From NCBI RefSeq assembly GCF_903819435.1, contig NZ_CAIJDP010000062.1, positions 248,001-312,000 of the forward strand: a stretch of DNA of 64,000 nt, written 5' to 3'. A model generated the notes under the pieces. That model did not search any database. It was not told the DNA's origin and was given only the letters and a program-made list of their open reading frames with translations. Below are positions 26,840 to 35,369 of this stretch, piece by piece. Every line of letters begins with the position of its first letter. Position 1 is the first letter of the stretch. The position numbers were made by a program, and so were the translations under genes. This stretch comes from Flavobacterium salmonis (GTDB lineage Bacteria > Bacteroidota > Bacteroidia > Flavobacteriales > Flavobacteriaceae).

Positions 26840-27526
26840 ATGGGAAGAGAATATTTAATTCTCGCCGGTGCGATAATGCTGATTAGCTGGCTGGTGAGTT
26901 CAAAGTTAAAGAGTAAGTTCGAGTTGTATTCGAAACTGCAATTGCAAAACGGAATGAGCGGAAAGGAAATTGCAGAAAAAATGCTGGCTGATAATGGTAT
27001 TCGTGATGTTCGTGTAATTTCGACTCCGGGACAATTGACAGACCATTATAATCCGTCAGATAAAACGGTTAATTTAAGTGAAGCAGTTTACAATCACAGA
27101 AACGCGGCAGCGGCCGCTGTTGCAGCACACGAATGTGGTCACGCCGTACAGCATGCCCTTGGTTATGAATGGCTGACAATGCGTTCAGCATTAGTTCCTA
27201 TTGTTAGTGTAGCATCAAATTATGTACAATGGATTTTGCTGGCCGGAATCCTTATGATAAGAACTTTTCCGCAGTTATTGTTAGTGGGTATCGTGATTTT
27301 TGCAGCAACAACTTTATTTACTATTATAACATTGCCAGTTGAATATGATGCAAGTAATCGTGCGCTGGCTTGGTTGGAAAATAAACGAATGTTGACACAA
27401 CAAGAACAGGCCGGTGCAAAAGATGCTTTAAAATGGGCTGCAAGAACTTATGTTGTAGCGGCTATTGGTTCTATTGCTACGCTATTGTATTATATTTCGA
27501 TTTACTCAGGAAGCAGGAGGAATTAA
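26840..27526 (+). CDS. Membrane zinc metallopeptidase, YugP-type
   Basis: 228 residues. One N-terminal TM (~4-20) and two to three C-terminal TM helices (~120-165, 200-222) flank a soluble segment with the zinc motif AAHECGHAVQHA, where His97, Glu98 and His101 match HExxH. The sequence DHYNPSDKTVNLSEAVY just before it is typical of this neutral zinc metallopeptidase family. It probably cleaves membrane or periplasmic proteins; substrates are unknown. It is monocistronic, ended by the AAACCCGAC hairpin. Confidence 0.92.
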   Translation: MGREYLILAGAIMLISWLVSSKLKSKFELYSKLQLQNGMSGKEIAEKMLADNGIRDVRVISTPGQLTDHYNPSDKTVNLSEAVYNHRNAAAAAVAAHECGHAVQHALGYEWLTMRSALVPIVSVASNYVQWILLAGILMIRTFPQLLLVGIVIFAATTLFTIITLPVEYDASNRALAWLENKRMLTQQEQAGAKDALKWAARTYVVAAIGSIATLLYYISIYSGSRRN

Positions 27527-27574
27527 TTTTTAATGTGGCAATTTAGATAATTAGTCAATTAGATAATTTATAGA

Positions 27575-27608
27575 AAACCCGACAGATTTTTAAAAATCCG
27601 TCGGGTTT
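27575..27608. terminator. Bidirectional terminator, AAACCCGAC stem
   Basis: AAACCCGAC pairs with GTCGGGTTT, and AT pairs extend the stem inward around TTTAA. It separates the convergent peptidase and Lrp-type genes. Confidence 0.85.
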
Positions 27609-27643
27609 ATAGTTTTATATGTAGTTTTTTTAAATTATCTAAT

Positions 27644-28114
27644 TTACAATTGTATCTGTCTGTCAATCTGCTGATCCAGCGAAATAAACGTTTCAGTTCT
27701 CGAAACCCCTTCAATTGCCTGAATTTTGGTATTTAAAAGCTGCATCAAATGTTCGTTGTCTCTACAAATGATTTTAATCAAAACCGACCAGTTTCCTGTG
27801 GTGTAATGGCATTCCAGAACTTCAGGGATTTTTTTTAAATCTTTTACAGCTTCAGAGTTTCGGGAGGCTTTATCTAAGTAAACTCCAATAAAAGCCATCG
27901 TGTTATAGCCTAATACTTTAGGATTTACAGTAAATTTTGATCCTGAAATCACACCTGATTGTTCCAGTTTCTTTAACCGCTGATGAATCGCGGCTCCGGA
28001 AATGCCAATTTTGTTTGCAATTTGTAAAATAGGTTTTCGGGCATCATCCATTAAATAACGAAGGATTTCCTTGTCGATACCGTCAATTTCGATTAATAGC
28101 GAGTTGATTTTCAT
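27644..28114 (-). CDS. Lrp/AsnC-family transcriptional regulator
   Basis: 156 residues from the ATG giving MKINSLLIEIDGIDKEILRY; an upstream ATG at 28165 would add 17 atypical residues. The N-terminal winged helix-turn-helix (GIDKEILRYLMDDARKP, then ISGAAIHQRLKKLEQSGVI) is followed by the RAM ligand-binding domain (~75-150, with ECHYTTGNWSVLIKI). It is a feast/famine-type regulator that responds to amino acids or related ligands. It is transcribed alone; targets are unknown. Confidence 0.93.
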   Translation of the reverse strand: MKINSLLIEIDGIDKEILRYLMDDARKPILQIANKIGISGAAIHQRLKKLEQSGVISGSKFTVNPKVLGYNTMAFIGVYLDKASRNSEAVKDLKKIPEVLECHYTTGNWSVLIKIICRDNEHLMQLLNTKIQAIEGVSRTETFISLDQQIDRQIQL

Positions 28115-28192
28115 AACTTGTAATTTGAAACTAATCCTGCTAATTTGGTTTAGAATAGAAATCAAATGTAGTTAAAATGGGTGGAAATAAAA

Positions 28193-28229
28193 ATTCCAAA
28201 TTCCAACATAAAAAGTTGAAATTTGGAAT
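28193..28229 (-). terminator. Terminator after hemD
   Basis: An ATTCCAAA-type arm pairs with ATTTGGAAT, with CAAC/GTTG nearer the loop. On the minus strand a TTTTTATTT tract follows. Confidence 0.7.
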
Positions 28230-28250
28230 CTAAGTTGTAAATAGTAAGGA

Positions 28251-28997
28251 TTATTTTTTATTTGCCTCACTAATATATTTTTCTAAAGCCATTGTCATAG
28301 AAGGAGTTTCAGGAGTCGGGGCAAGAATATCAATTCTTAATCCGTGGTCTAATGCTTCTTTTTGGGTTGTGCTTCCAAAAACAGCAATTCTGGTATTGTT
28401 TTGTTTAAAATCAGGAAAGTTTTTAAACAAGGATTTGATTCCTGTTGGACTGAAAAACGCCAAAACATCATAATAAACATCAGCTAAATCTGATAAGTCG
28501 CTCATTACAGTTCTGTAAAAAATAGCTTGTGCCCAATCTACTTTTAATCCGTTTAATGTTACAGGAGCATCTGCGTTTAACTGATCAGAGGCTGGAAGCA
28601 GAAATTTTTCGTCTTTGTATTTTTTTATAAGTGGTGATAAATCTGCAAAATCTTTAGCACCCACGTATATTTTACGTTTTCTGTACACCACATATTTTTG
28701 CAGGTAAAATGCCACCGCTTCTGATTGACAAAAATATTTCAATCCTTCAGGAACTTTGTAGCGCATTTCTTCAGCTACCCTGAAAAAATGATCAACCGCA
28801 TTTCGGCTCGTTAAAATGATCGCAGTATAATGATTAAGATCGATTTTTTGTAACCTAATCTCTTTTGCACTAACTCCCTCCACATGAATAAAAGGTCTGA
28901 AATCAATTTTTATTTTGTGTTTCTGTTGGAGCTCAAAGTAAGGGGAGTTTTCCACTTTAGGTTCAGGCTGTGACACCAAAATTGTTTTCACTTTCAT
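28251..28997 (-). CDS. hemD: Uroporphyrinogen-III synthase
   Basis: 248 residues from the ATG giving MKVKTILVSQPEP, which leaves a 14-nt gap after the upstream gene; a longer frame would overlap it. It closes hydroxymethylbilane to uroporphyrinogen III in heme synthesis. Family features are weak but present: two alpha/beta Rossmann-like lobes, IILTSRNAVDHFF near 75-90, and DVLAFFSPTGIKSLF in the second lobe. It follows DUF4271 on the same strand, an arrangement that I recall as conserved in Flavobacteria. Confidence 0.88.
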   Translation of the reverse strand: MKVKTILVSQPEPKVENSPYFELQQKHKIKIDFRPFIHVEGVSAKEIRLQKIDLNHYTAIILTSRNAVDHFFRVAEEMRYKVPEGLKYFCQSEAVAFYLQKYVVYRKRKIYVGAKDFADLSPLIKKYKDEKFLLPASDQLNADAPVTLNGLKVDWAQAIFYRTVMSDLSDLADVYYDVLAFFSPTGIKSLFKNFPDFKQNNTRIAVFGSTTQKEALDHGLRIDILAPTPETPSMTMALEKYISEANKK

Positions 28998-29011
28998 ATT
29001 ATAAACATTTA

Positions 29012-29695
29012 CTAAGCCACCTCTTTTGTAATCCAATAATAAAGGAAATAATAAGGGGCTATTTCAAGAGCGCAAAGATATAAAATAAAATAAAATAATT
29101 TGTTGATTATTGTATTTTGATAAGTTTTAATTGAAATAAAGTAGGAAAACATACTTATACATGCCGAAACCCCTATTATTGCTAGTGGTATACTCTTAGG
29201 GACATTGTTATTATAAAACAAAATTGCATTAACAGGGAGTATCAGAAGACCAATGTATGTTCTGTAAGTTGCTTTTTGCAGGTTAAAAAGATCAACAAAC
29301 TCATCAATATTGAAGGCAGTTCCTATGATTTTTTCTATTAAATACTTCGCTAAGATAAAGTAGGTTAGTAAAGTAGCAATCTGTGTGAAAAGCATCCAGT
29401 CTGATTTTGTAGCATATCCTGATTCGGGAAATTTAAAAATATGCATCGTCAACTGTATAAAAAAAGCATACGAAATAATTTGTACAAAAAACAAACCTAC
29501 AGTAAAACTGCTTTTTAAATGCGAAACGTCACGATAAATTTTTACATATTTATCTGAGAAAATAAGTTTTGTAAACTCACTAAATCTATTTTCATAAGCA
29601 GATTTAGTAATGGCAACAACGGCAAAAGCCAACACAAATAAAAGTGTTGCCCAATCTTTGTTTTCTATAATTCTGGGATGAAGCTGTTCAATCAT
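29012..29695 (-). CDS. DUF4271 membrane protein
   Basis: 227 residues with about six TM helices (near 18-34, 66-86, 102-122, 146-160, 168-188, 200-220). It matches the DUF4271 type, recognised by the N-terminal IENKDWATLLFVLAF segment and the position directly before hemD. It lies in the inner membrane. The function is unknown; the steady link to hemD suggests a part in tetrapyrrole or envelope physiology, but nothing in the sequence shows an active site. Confidence 0.8.
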   Translation of the reverse strand: MIEQLHPRIIENKDWATLLFVLAFAVVAITKSAYENRFSEFTKLIFSDKYVKIYRDVSHLKSSFTVGLFFVQIISYAFFIQLTMHIFKFPESGYATKSDWMLFTQIATLLTYFILAKYLIEKIIGTAFNIDEFVDLFNLQKATYRTYIGLLILPVNAILFYNNNVPKSIPLAIIGVSACISMFSYFISIKTYQNTIINKLFYFILYLCALEIAPYYFLYYWITKEVA

Positions 29696-29772
29696 AACGA
29701 TACAAAATTAGTAATTTTTTGTCTCAATACTTTTATTATACATTTATTATGAATCAAATGCTATAAAAAGTT

Positions 29773-29780
29773 TACTTTTG
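29773..29780 (+). promoter_or_regulatory. -7 element before the DPM1-like gene
   Basis: TACTTTTG is a perfect TAnnTTTG, 21 nt before the start codon. No TTTG is found 19-21 nt upstream. Confidence 0.4.
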
Positions 29781-29801
29781 CGGTGAAATTACGCAGAAAA
29801 A

Positions 29802-30527
29802 ATGAATGATTGTATTGTCATAATTCCTACTTACAACGAGATTGAAAATATTGAAAGCATAGTACGTGCGGTGCTTTCGCAACATAAATCATTTCACCTT
29901 TTAATCATTGATGACAATTCGCCGGATCATACCGCTGATAAGGTGGTAGCGCTTCAGGAAGAATTTCAGGAAAGACTGTTTCTTGAAAAAAGGGCAAAAA
30001 AATCAGGATTAGGGACGGCTTATGTTCACGGTTTCAGATGGGCTTTGGAACGTAAATATGATTTCATTTTTGAAATGGATGCTGATTTTTCACATAATCC
30101 AAATGATCTTGAAAAATTATATGATGCCTGTCATTTTGGTGGGGCTGCTTTAGCTGTGGGTTCTCGTTATGTTACAGGTGTAAATGTGGTGAACTGGCCT
30201 TTAAGTCGTGTGCTAATGTCTTATTTTGCTTCGGTTTATGTGAAGTTTATTACCGGAATGAAAATTCATGATGCAACAGCAGGTTTTGTTTGTTACAAAA
30301 GAGAGGTTTTGGAAAAGATAAATCTCGATAAAATAAAATTTGTCGGGTATGCTTTTCAGATCGAGATGAAATATAGAACTTATTGTGCTAAATTTGAAAT
30401 CACAGAAGTTCCGATTATTTTTACAGATCGTACCAAAGGAGTCTCGAAAATGAGCAATGCTATTATTAAGGAAGCGATACTTGGAGTTATTTCTCTTCGA
30501 TTAAAAAAATTATTCAATACATTATAA
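29802..30527 (+). CDS. Polyprenol-phosphate glycosyltransferase, DPM1-like GT2
   Basis: 241 residues, a GT-A fold cytoplasmic enzyme. IIPTYNEIENIE opens the nucleotide-sugar site. DDNSPDHT and the metal-binding FEMDADFSHNP are typical of dolichol-phosphate-mannose-synthase-like proteins. SRYVTGVNVVNWPLSR and FGYAFQIE-type segments follow. No C-terminal TM helices are present, as in the soluble branch. It probably loads a sugar onto polyprenyl phosphate for envelope glycans or protein glycosylation. pyrC starts 10 nt downstream, so both are likely co-transcribed. Confidence 0.92.
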   Translation: MNDCIVIIPTYNEIENIESIVRAVLSQHKSFHLLIIDDNSPDHTADKVVALQEEFQERLFLEKRAKKSGLGTAYVHGFRWALERKYDFIFEMDADFSHNPNDLEKLYDACHFGGAALAVGSRYVTGVNVVNWPLSRVLMSYFASVYVKFITGMKIHDATAGFVCYKREVLEKINLDKIKFVGYAFQIEMKYRTYCAKFEITEVPIIFTDRTKGVSKMSNAIIKEAILGVISLRLKKLFNTL

Positions 30528-30537
30528 AAGAACGGTG

Positions 30538-31878
30538 ATGAACAGGATTTTAATTAAAAATGCTAAAATTGTAAACGAAGGATCAATTTTTGAAGGGGAT
30601 GTTTTAATAGAAAACGACTTAATTGTTGAAGTTGCAGACAGCATCAGCCTAAAATCATCTGATTGTAAAGTAATAGATGCTGAAGGAAGTTATTTGATTC
30701 CGGGTGCAATTGACGATCAGGTACATTTTAGAGAACCGGGATTAACACATAAAGGAGATATTGAATCTGAGTCAAGAGCTGCGGTTGCAGGAGGAATTAC
30801 TTCCTTTATCGAACAGCCCAATACGGTTCCGAATGCTGTTACCCAGGAAATTTTAGAAGATAAATATCAAATTGCTTCCCAGAAATCTTTTGCGAATTAT
30901 TCGTTTATGATGGGAGCAACCAATGATAACCTGGAAGAAGTTTTAAAAACTAATCCAAAAAATGTTGCCGGAATCAAGATTTTTCTTGGTTCTTCAACCG
31001 GAAATATGCTGGTAGACAACGAAGCGACTTTAGAAAGAATATTTTCAAGCACACCAATGTTAATCGCCGTTCATTGTGAAGATGAAACTACAATTCAAAA
31101 TAATCTTGCAGCTTACAAAGAACAATATGGGGATGAGGTTCCGGTAACGGCGCATCATTTAATCAGAAGTGCGGAAGCTTGTTATATCTCCTCTTCAAAA
31201 GCAGTGGCTTTGGCTAAAAAAACCGGAGCACGTTTGCATATTTTCCATCTTTCGACTGCGAAAGAAATGGAATTGTTTACGAATAAAATTCCGTTGGAAG
31301 ATAAAAAAATCACAGCAGAGGTTTGTGTACATCATCTTTGGTTTACCGATGAGGATTATAAAACAAAAGGGAATTTCATCAAATGGAATCCGGCTGTAAA
31401 AACGGCTAATGACAGAAAAGAACTTTGGAAAGCTTTAAATGATGGCCGTATCGATGTTATTGCAACGGATCATGCACCACATACAAAAGAAGAAAAAAGC
31501 CAGTCTTATTTAAATGCCCCGTCAGGTGGTCCTTTAGTACAACATGCTGTTATAGCTATGTTTGAAGCGCATCATCAGGGTAAAATCAGCGTTGAGAAAA
31601 TCATTGAGAAAATGTGTCATAATCCGGCGAAGATTTTTAAAATCGAAAAAAGAGGTTTTGTAAAAGTAGGGTATTATGCTGATTTGGTTATTGTAAACCC
31701 AAGTTTGCCTTGGAGCGTAAAACCGGATAATATTTTGTATAAATGTGGGTGGTCTCCGTTTGAGAATTTTACTTTTAAATCAAGAATTACACATACTTTT
31801 GTAAATGGCGAAATGGTTTATAACAACTTTAAAGTAAAAGATGTTCGTGCCGGAAAGCGACTATTATTTAACAGATAA
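30538..31878 (+). CDS. pyrC: Dihydroorotase
   Basis: 446 residues from the ATG; a GTG one codon earlier is less likely. It cyclises carbamoyl aspartate to dihydroorotate in pyrimidine synthesis and has the amidohydrolase fold. Visible sites are the carboxylated Lys in GIKIFLGSSTGNM, His in VHCEDE, His in HIFHLST, and the Asp/His in ATDHAPHT. The first metal motif, usually HxH, reads DDQVHFREPG, so the first His is Gln. From memory this variant is shared by Bacteroidetes enzymes. It belongs to the unit with the GT2 gene and the DUF4296 gene (6-nt gap). Confidence 0.93.
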   Translation: MNRILIKNAKIVNEGSIFEGDVLIENDLIVEVADSISLKSSDCKVIDAEGSYLIPGAIDDQVHFREPGLTHKGDIESESRAAVAGGITSFIEQPNTVPNAVTQEILEDKYQIASQKSFANYSFMMGATNDNLEEVLKTNPKNVAGIKIFLGSSTGNMLVDNEATLERIFSSTPMLIAVHCEDETTIQNNLAAYKEQYGDEVPVTAHHLIRSAEACYISSSKAVALAKKTGARLHIFHLSTAKEMELFTNKIPLEDKKITAEVCVHHLWFTDEDYKTKGNFIKWNPAVKTANDRKELWKALNDGRIDVIATDHAPHTKEEKSQSYLNAPSGGPLVQHAVIAMFEAHHQGKISVEKIIEKMCHNPAKIFKIEKRGFVKVGYYADLVIVNPSLPWSVKPDNILYKCGWSPFENFTFKSRITHTFVNGEMVYNNFKVKDVRAGKRLLFNR

Positions 31879-31884
31879 ACAGCA

Positions 31885-32400
31885 ATGAAGAATTTTGTAT
31901 TTATACTATTGGTTTTATTTCTTTCTGTAAGTTGTAAAAAAGAGCTAGTCAAAGAACCTGCTAAACTTATCGCGAAAGAAAAAATGATTGATATTATATA
32001 TGATTTATCTCTTTTGGATGCTATAAAATACCAACAGCCTTTATCGCTGGATTCGGTTGAGTCCAACCCTAAGAAGTTTATTTTTAAAAAATACAAGGTT
32101 GATAGTCTTCAATTTGCTCAAAGCAACATCTATTATGCCGCTGACTATGATAACTATAAAGAAATGTTTGATGAAATAAATGCAAGGCTGGATAAAGAAA
32201 AAAAAGTTATCGAAAAAAAGATAAAAGCAGAAGAAAAAAAGGCTGCTAAAGCTAAAAAAATAGCAGAGGCAAAAAAGGCTGCTGAAGCAAAAAAGAAAAA
32301 ATTAAAAGAAACTCCTAAAGATTCTGTAAAGAAAGTCATAAAAAAAATAAATGTCGACTCTGTAAAAAGAAAGAAACGAGTTCAGCATAAAGGATTATAA
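31885..32400 (+). CDS. DUF4296 lipoprotein
   Basis: 171 residues. A lipoprotein signal (LFLSVSCKK, Cys17) gives a mature N terminus CKKE, which lacks the acidic surface-export pattern, so it probably stays periplasmic. Residues ~30-100 form the DUF4296 domain (KEKMIDIIYDLSLLDAI, AQSNIYYAADYDNYKEMF). The last ~70 residues are Lys/Ala/Glu-rich coil. It starts 6 nt after pyrC. Its stop codon overlaps the end of the convergent epimerase gene by 6 nt. Function unknown. Confidence 0.85.
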   Translation: MKNFVFILLVLFLSVSCKKELVKEPAKLIAKEKMIDIIYDLSLLDAIKYQQPLSLDSVESNPKKFIFKKYKVDSLQFAQSNIYYAADYDNYKEMFDEINARLDKEKKVIEKKIKAEEKKAAKAKKIAEAKKAAEAKKKKLKETPKDSVKKVIKKINVDSVKRKKRVQHKGL

Positions 32401-33396
32401 TTTTGATACTTCGTTTATGTATTGATTTACATCTAAAAAAACCGTTCCCAGAGCGGTTTTTATTTTTTCATTAGAGTATAGGCTTTTAGAATAAGAGGCT
32501 TTTGCGGCTGCTTTTGTCAGGCTTCTTTTTTGAAAAAGTAAAGTTGATACTATTCTATCTGCAACACAAAGTAAATTCATAAATATTGGTTTTGCGTGAA
32601 TTGTTGGTTTTTTTACCTTTAAAGCATCAGCAATTGTATTTAGAACATCCCTGAAAATAATATTATCTGCAATTAGCGTGAAACGTTCGTTTTTTATATT
32701 GCTTTTCATTAATTCAAATGCAATTTTTACGACATCATTTATAGCAATAAATCCGGTATTTCCAAGGGTGTAGAATGAAAGTCCTTTACTTACTTTTATA
32801 TACAGTACATTGCTTCCGTATTCGAAAATTGATTTTGTTGAAACGGGAGCTAAAATTACTCCGGGATTTATAATAATTACATCCAAACCTTCCTGAACGC
32901 CTCTCCAGGCTTCCATCTCTGCACCATATTTTGAAATAGCGTAGTCGCTGTGAGGCTTTTCCGGATTCCAGTCAGTTTCCTCGGTGATGTAAGTTTCGTG
33001 TGGCTGTAAATCTCCTAAAGCTGCAATTGAACTTACATAACAGAATTTTTTTACTCCTTTGGCTAAAGCAAAATTAACCATATTGGCTGTTCCTTCGATA
33101 TTGGTTTTCCGAAGTGCATCTTCATCTTTTGGATTAAAAGAAATCAAGGCAGCACAATGGTAAACATATTCTATTCCGATAAAAGCAATCTCCAGAGAAG
33201 GAACGTCCAGAATATCGGCTTCAAGCCAATTGATTTTTTCAAATAAATCACCTTTTTTATACAATTCAAAAACAGATTTTGTTTTTTGGATATTGTTTTG
33301 GCTGCGGTAAATAGCCCGGACATTTTCTCCATTTTCAATTAAATGAAGCAATAAATGTGCGCCAACTAAACCAGTTCCTCCTGTTACTAATACCAT
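32395..33396 (-). CDS. NAD-dependent epimerase/dehydratase family protein
   Basis: 333 residues, an extended SDR enzyme. The NAD-binding loop is VTGGTGLVGAHLLL at the N terminus, and the catalytic pair is YAISKYGAE (YxxxK), with CYVSSIAALG before it. NPGVILAP matches the substrate-loop region. It resembles dihydroflavonol-reductase-like or 3-beta-HSD-like members more than sugar-nucleotide epimerases; the substrate cannot be assigned. Its stop overlaps the end of the DUF4296 gene tail-to-tail, and its 5' side faces the repeat-rich tyrS promoter region. Confidence 0.9.
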   Translation of the reverse strand: MVLVTGGTGLVGAHLLLHLIENGENVRAIYRSQNNIQKTKSVFELYKKGDLFEKINWLEADILDVPSLEIAFIGIEYVYHCAALISFNPKDEDALRKTNIEGTANMVNFALAKGVKKFCYVSSIAALGDLQPHETYITEETDWNPEKPHSDYAISKYGAEMEAWRGVQEGLDVIIINPGVILAPVSTKSIFEYGSNVLYIKVSKGLSFYTLGNTGFIAINDVVKIAFELMKSNIKNERFTLIADNIIFRDVLNTIADALKVKKPTIHAKPIFMNLLCVADRIVSTLLFQKRSLTKAAAKASYSKSLYSNEKIKTALGTVFLDVNQYINEVSKL

Positions 33397-33463
33397 TTTG
33401 TAAAGATAAGTTTTTGGCTGAAAGGTGCAAAGTTACAGAGGATCAAAGTTGCAAAGGTTTTTA

Positions 33464-33538
33464 ATTGCTTTTTGAATTTGCCATTGAAATTTGCCATTGC
33501 CATTGCTTTTTGAGATTGTTATTGCCATTGCTTTTTGA
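33464..33538. repeat. Short direct repeats in the tyrS upstream region
   Basis: ATTGCTTTTTGA occurs three times without change (33464, 33502, 33527) and TTGCCATTG three times (33478, 33491, 33522). The third copy of the first unit supplies the TTTG of the tyrS -33 element. Confidence 0.8.
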
Positions 33539-33565
33539 TTTTGATATTGACATTGATTACATTTG
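33534..33565 (+). promoter_or_regulatory. Predicted tyrS promoter
   Basis: TTTG (33534-33537), 20 nt, TACATTTG (33558-33565): both elements match the Bacteroidetes consensus. The start codon is 17 nt beyond the -7 element, giving a very short leader. Confidence 0.65.
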
Positions 33566-33582
33566 CGCAAAAATATTTTAAA

Positions 33583-34887
33583 ATGAAGAATCTAGTTGAA
33601 GAATTAAAGTGGCGCGGTTTGTACCATGATAGCATGCCAGGAACGGAAGAACAATTGCTAAAAGAGGTAACATCGGCTTATATTGGTTTCGATCCAACGG
33701 CAGATTCGCTGCATATTGGCAGTATGGTTCAGATTATTTTGCTGGTTCATTTAAAGAATTTTGGTCATCAGCCTGTTGCTTTAGTGGGTGGTGCAACCGG
33801 AATGATTGGTGATCCATCCGGAAAATCTGATGAAAGAAATTTGCTGAACGAAGAAACTTTAGCTAAAAATGTTGCCGGAATCAAAAGCGTTCTGTCTCGT
33901 TTTTTAGATTTTAATTCAAAAGAACCAAACGGGCCAATCATGGTGAATAACTATGACTGGATGAAAGAATTCTCGTTTATTGATTTTGCCCGTGAAGTTG
34001 GAAAACGTATTACGGTAAATTATATGATGGCGAAGGATTCTGTTAAAAAAAGAATCAACGGAGAAGGCGAAGGAATGTCTTTTACAGAATTCACCTATCA
34101 GTTAATTCAGGGATACGACTTTTATCATTTATATAAAAACAACAACTGCCTTTTGCAAATGGGAGGTTCTGACCAATGGGGAAATATTACCACAGGTACA
34201 GAATTAGTGCGCAGAATGGGTGGTGAAGGAGCTAAAGCATTTGCTTTAACTACTCCTTTAATCACAAAAGCAGATGGTTCTAAATTTGGTAAAACTGAAG
34301 GAGGAAATGTTTGGCTTGACGCCGATAAAACTTCAACGTATAATTTTTACCAATTTTGGTTAAGAACAACAGATGTTGATGCTGAGAAATATATTAAGAT
34401 TTTTACTTTCTTAGATAAAGAGACAATTGATTCTTTAATTAAAGAACATACAGAAGCTCCGCATTTGAGAGTTTTGCAAAAGAAATTAGCGGAAGAAATT
34501 ACGGTTTTTGTACACGGAAAAGAAGCGTTAGAAGATGCAATAAAGAAATCTGAATTTGTATTTTCAAATTTTACAATTGAAAGTTTAGTTGAAGAAGGAG
34601 AAGAATTCTTTAATGATATATTCTCTGAATTTGACCAGCCAGTTATCAAAAGATCAGAATTGACAAACGGAATTGATGCTGTATTGGCCTTATCCGATTT
34701 AACTCAGATTTTCCCGTCACGTGGTGAAGCCAGAAAAGCTCTTGCAAGCAATGCGGTATCGGTGAATAAACAGAAAATTCAGGTTGAAACTTTATTGACT
34801 TCAAAAGATGTATTTTTTGATAAATATATTCTCGTTCAGTTTGGTAAAAAGAAAAAATATTTTGTTGTAAATATTGAGAATGATTAA
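33583..34887 (+). CDS. tyrS: Tyrosyl-tRNA synthetase
   Basis: 434 residues from the ATG giving MKNLVEELKWRGLYHD; an upstream start would place coding sequence inside the promoter. Class I signatures are PTADSLHIGSM (HIGH) and KFGKTEGG (KMSKS equivalent). The tyrosine pocket reads YQLIQGYDFYHLY and QMGGSDQWGNITTG. The C-terminal ~70 residues are an S4-like RNA-binding domain (FPSRGEARKALASNAVSVNKQKI). Confidence 0.97.
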   Translation: MKNLVEELKWRGLYHDSMPGTEEQLLKEVTSAYIGFDPTADSLHIGSMVQIILLVHLKNFGHQPVALVGGATGMIGDPSGKSDERNLLNEETLAKNVAGIKSVLSRFLDFNSKEPNGPIMVNNYDWMKEFSFIDFAREVGKRITVNYMMAKDSVKKRINGEGEGMSFTEFTYQLIQGYDFYHLYKNNNCLLQMGGSDQWGNITTGTELVRRMGGEGAKAFALTTPLITKADGSKFGKTEGGNVWLDADKTSTYNFYQFWLRTTDVDAEKYIKIFTFLDKETIDSLIKEHTEAPHLRVLQKKLAEEITVFVHGKEALEDAIKKSEFVFSNFTIESLVEEGEEFFNDIFSEFDQPVIKRSELTNGIDAVLALSDLTQIFPSRGEARKALASNAVSVNKQKIQVETLLTSKDVFFDKYILVQFGKKKKYFVVNIEND

Positions 34888-34889
34888 TG

Positions 34890-34963
34890 GTTTAGAGTCC
34901 ATTAAATTACAATCGGTATTATCAAAAGTCCCAATATCTCGAAAGAGTGGTTGGGATTTTTTT
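34890..34963 (-). pseudogene. Decayed copy of the 3' end of the LuxE-like gene
   Basis: On the minus strand this stretch encodes PNHSFEILG, then after a frameshift FDNTDCNLM. The intact gene at 35366 ends PNNSFEVLGRFDNSDIRGCNLM. The DNA is clearly similar over ~75 nt (shared CTCGAAAGAG, TTATCAAAA and AAATTACA blocks) with small deletions. It is in the same orientation as the intact 3' end, so the two form direct repeats on both sides of the 35025-35369 gene. No upstream part of the gene is left. Confidence 0.75.
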
Positions 34964-35024
34964 ATGAAGTAAAAAAATAAAAGCAATGACTATTTTTAGT
35001 AAGTTTATCCCTTAAAACAATATT

Positions 35025-35369
35025 ATGATTGGAATTTTACTAATTTATTGGATTTGGAAAGCGTTTAGTAATTTAGCCATTGAGAACGATAAAAATAAAT
35101 GGAAATATTTCTTTATTGGATTAGGATCGTACTACGGAATAACTTTTTTGGCGGCAATTCTGTATGTGATCATAATTGCTGTTATAAACGGAATTGACGC
35201 TTTGGATGATGAAAGTTATTATAACTCGGGACTAGATTTTGTGTTTGCTATTTTGGGAGGTCTGGGGTGTTATGGAGTCTATAAATTTTTAGAAAATAAA
35301 GGACTTGAGGAAAAAGAATTATTGAGAAAAGAAGGTATTGATAGTATTGGGCTAGCAGAAGAAAATTAA
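35025..35369 (+). CDS. Hypothetical membrane protein between direct repeats
   Basis: 114 residues with three hydrophobic segments (~2-14, ~27-53, ~69-86) and a charged C-terminal tail rich in Glu/Lys. I do not recognise a family. It lies between the decayed and intact copies of the acyltransferase 3' end and overlaps the intact gene's end by 4 nt tail-to-tail. This suggests it arrived or was boxed in by a duplication or insertion event. Base use is similar to that of its neighbours. Confidence 0.7.
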   Translation: MIGILLIYWIWKAFSNLAIENDKNKWKYFFIGLGSYYGITFLAAILYVIIIAVINGIDALDDESYYNSGLDFVFAILGGLGCYGVYKFLENKGLEEKELLRKEGIDSIGLAEEN

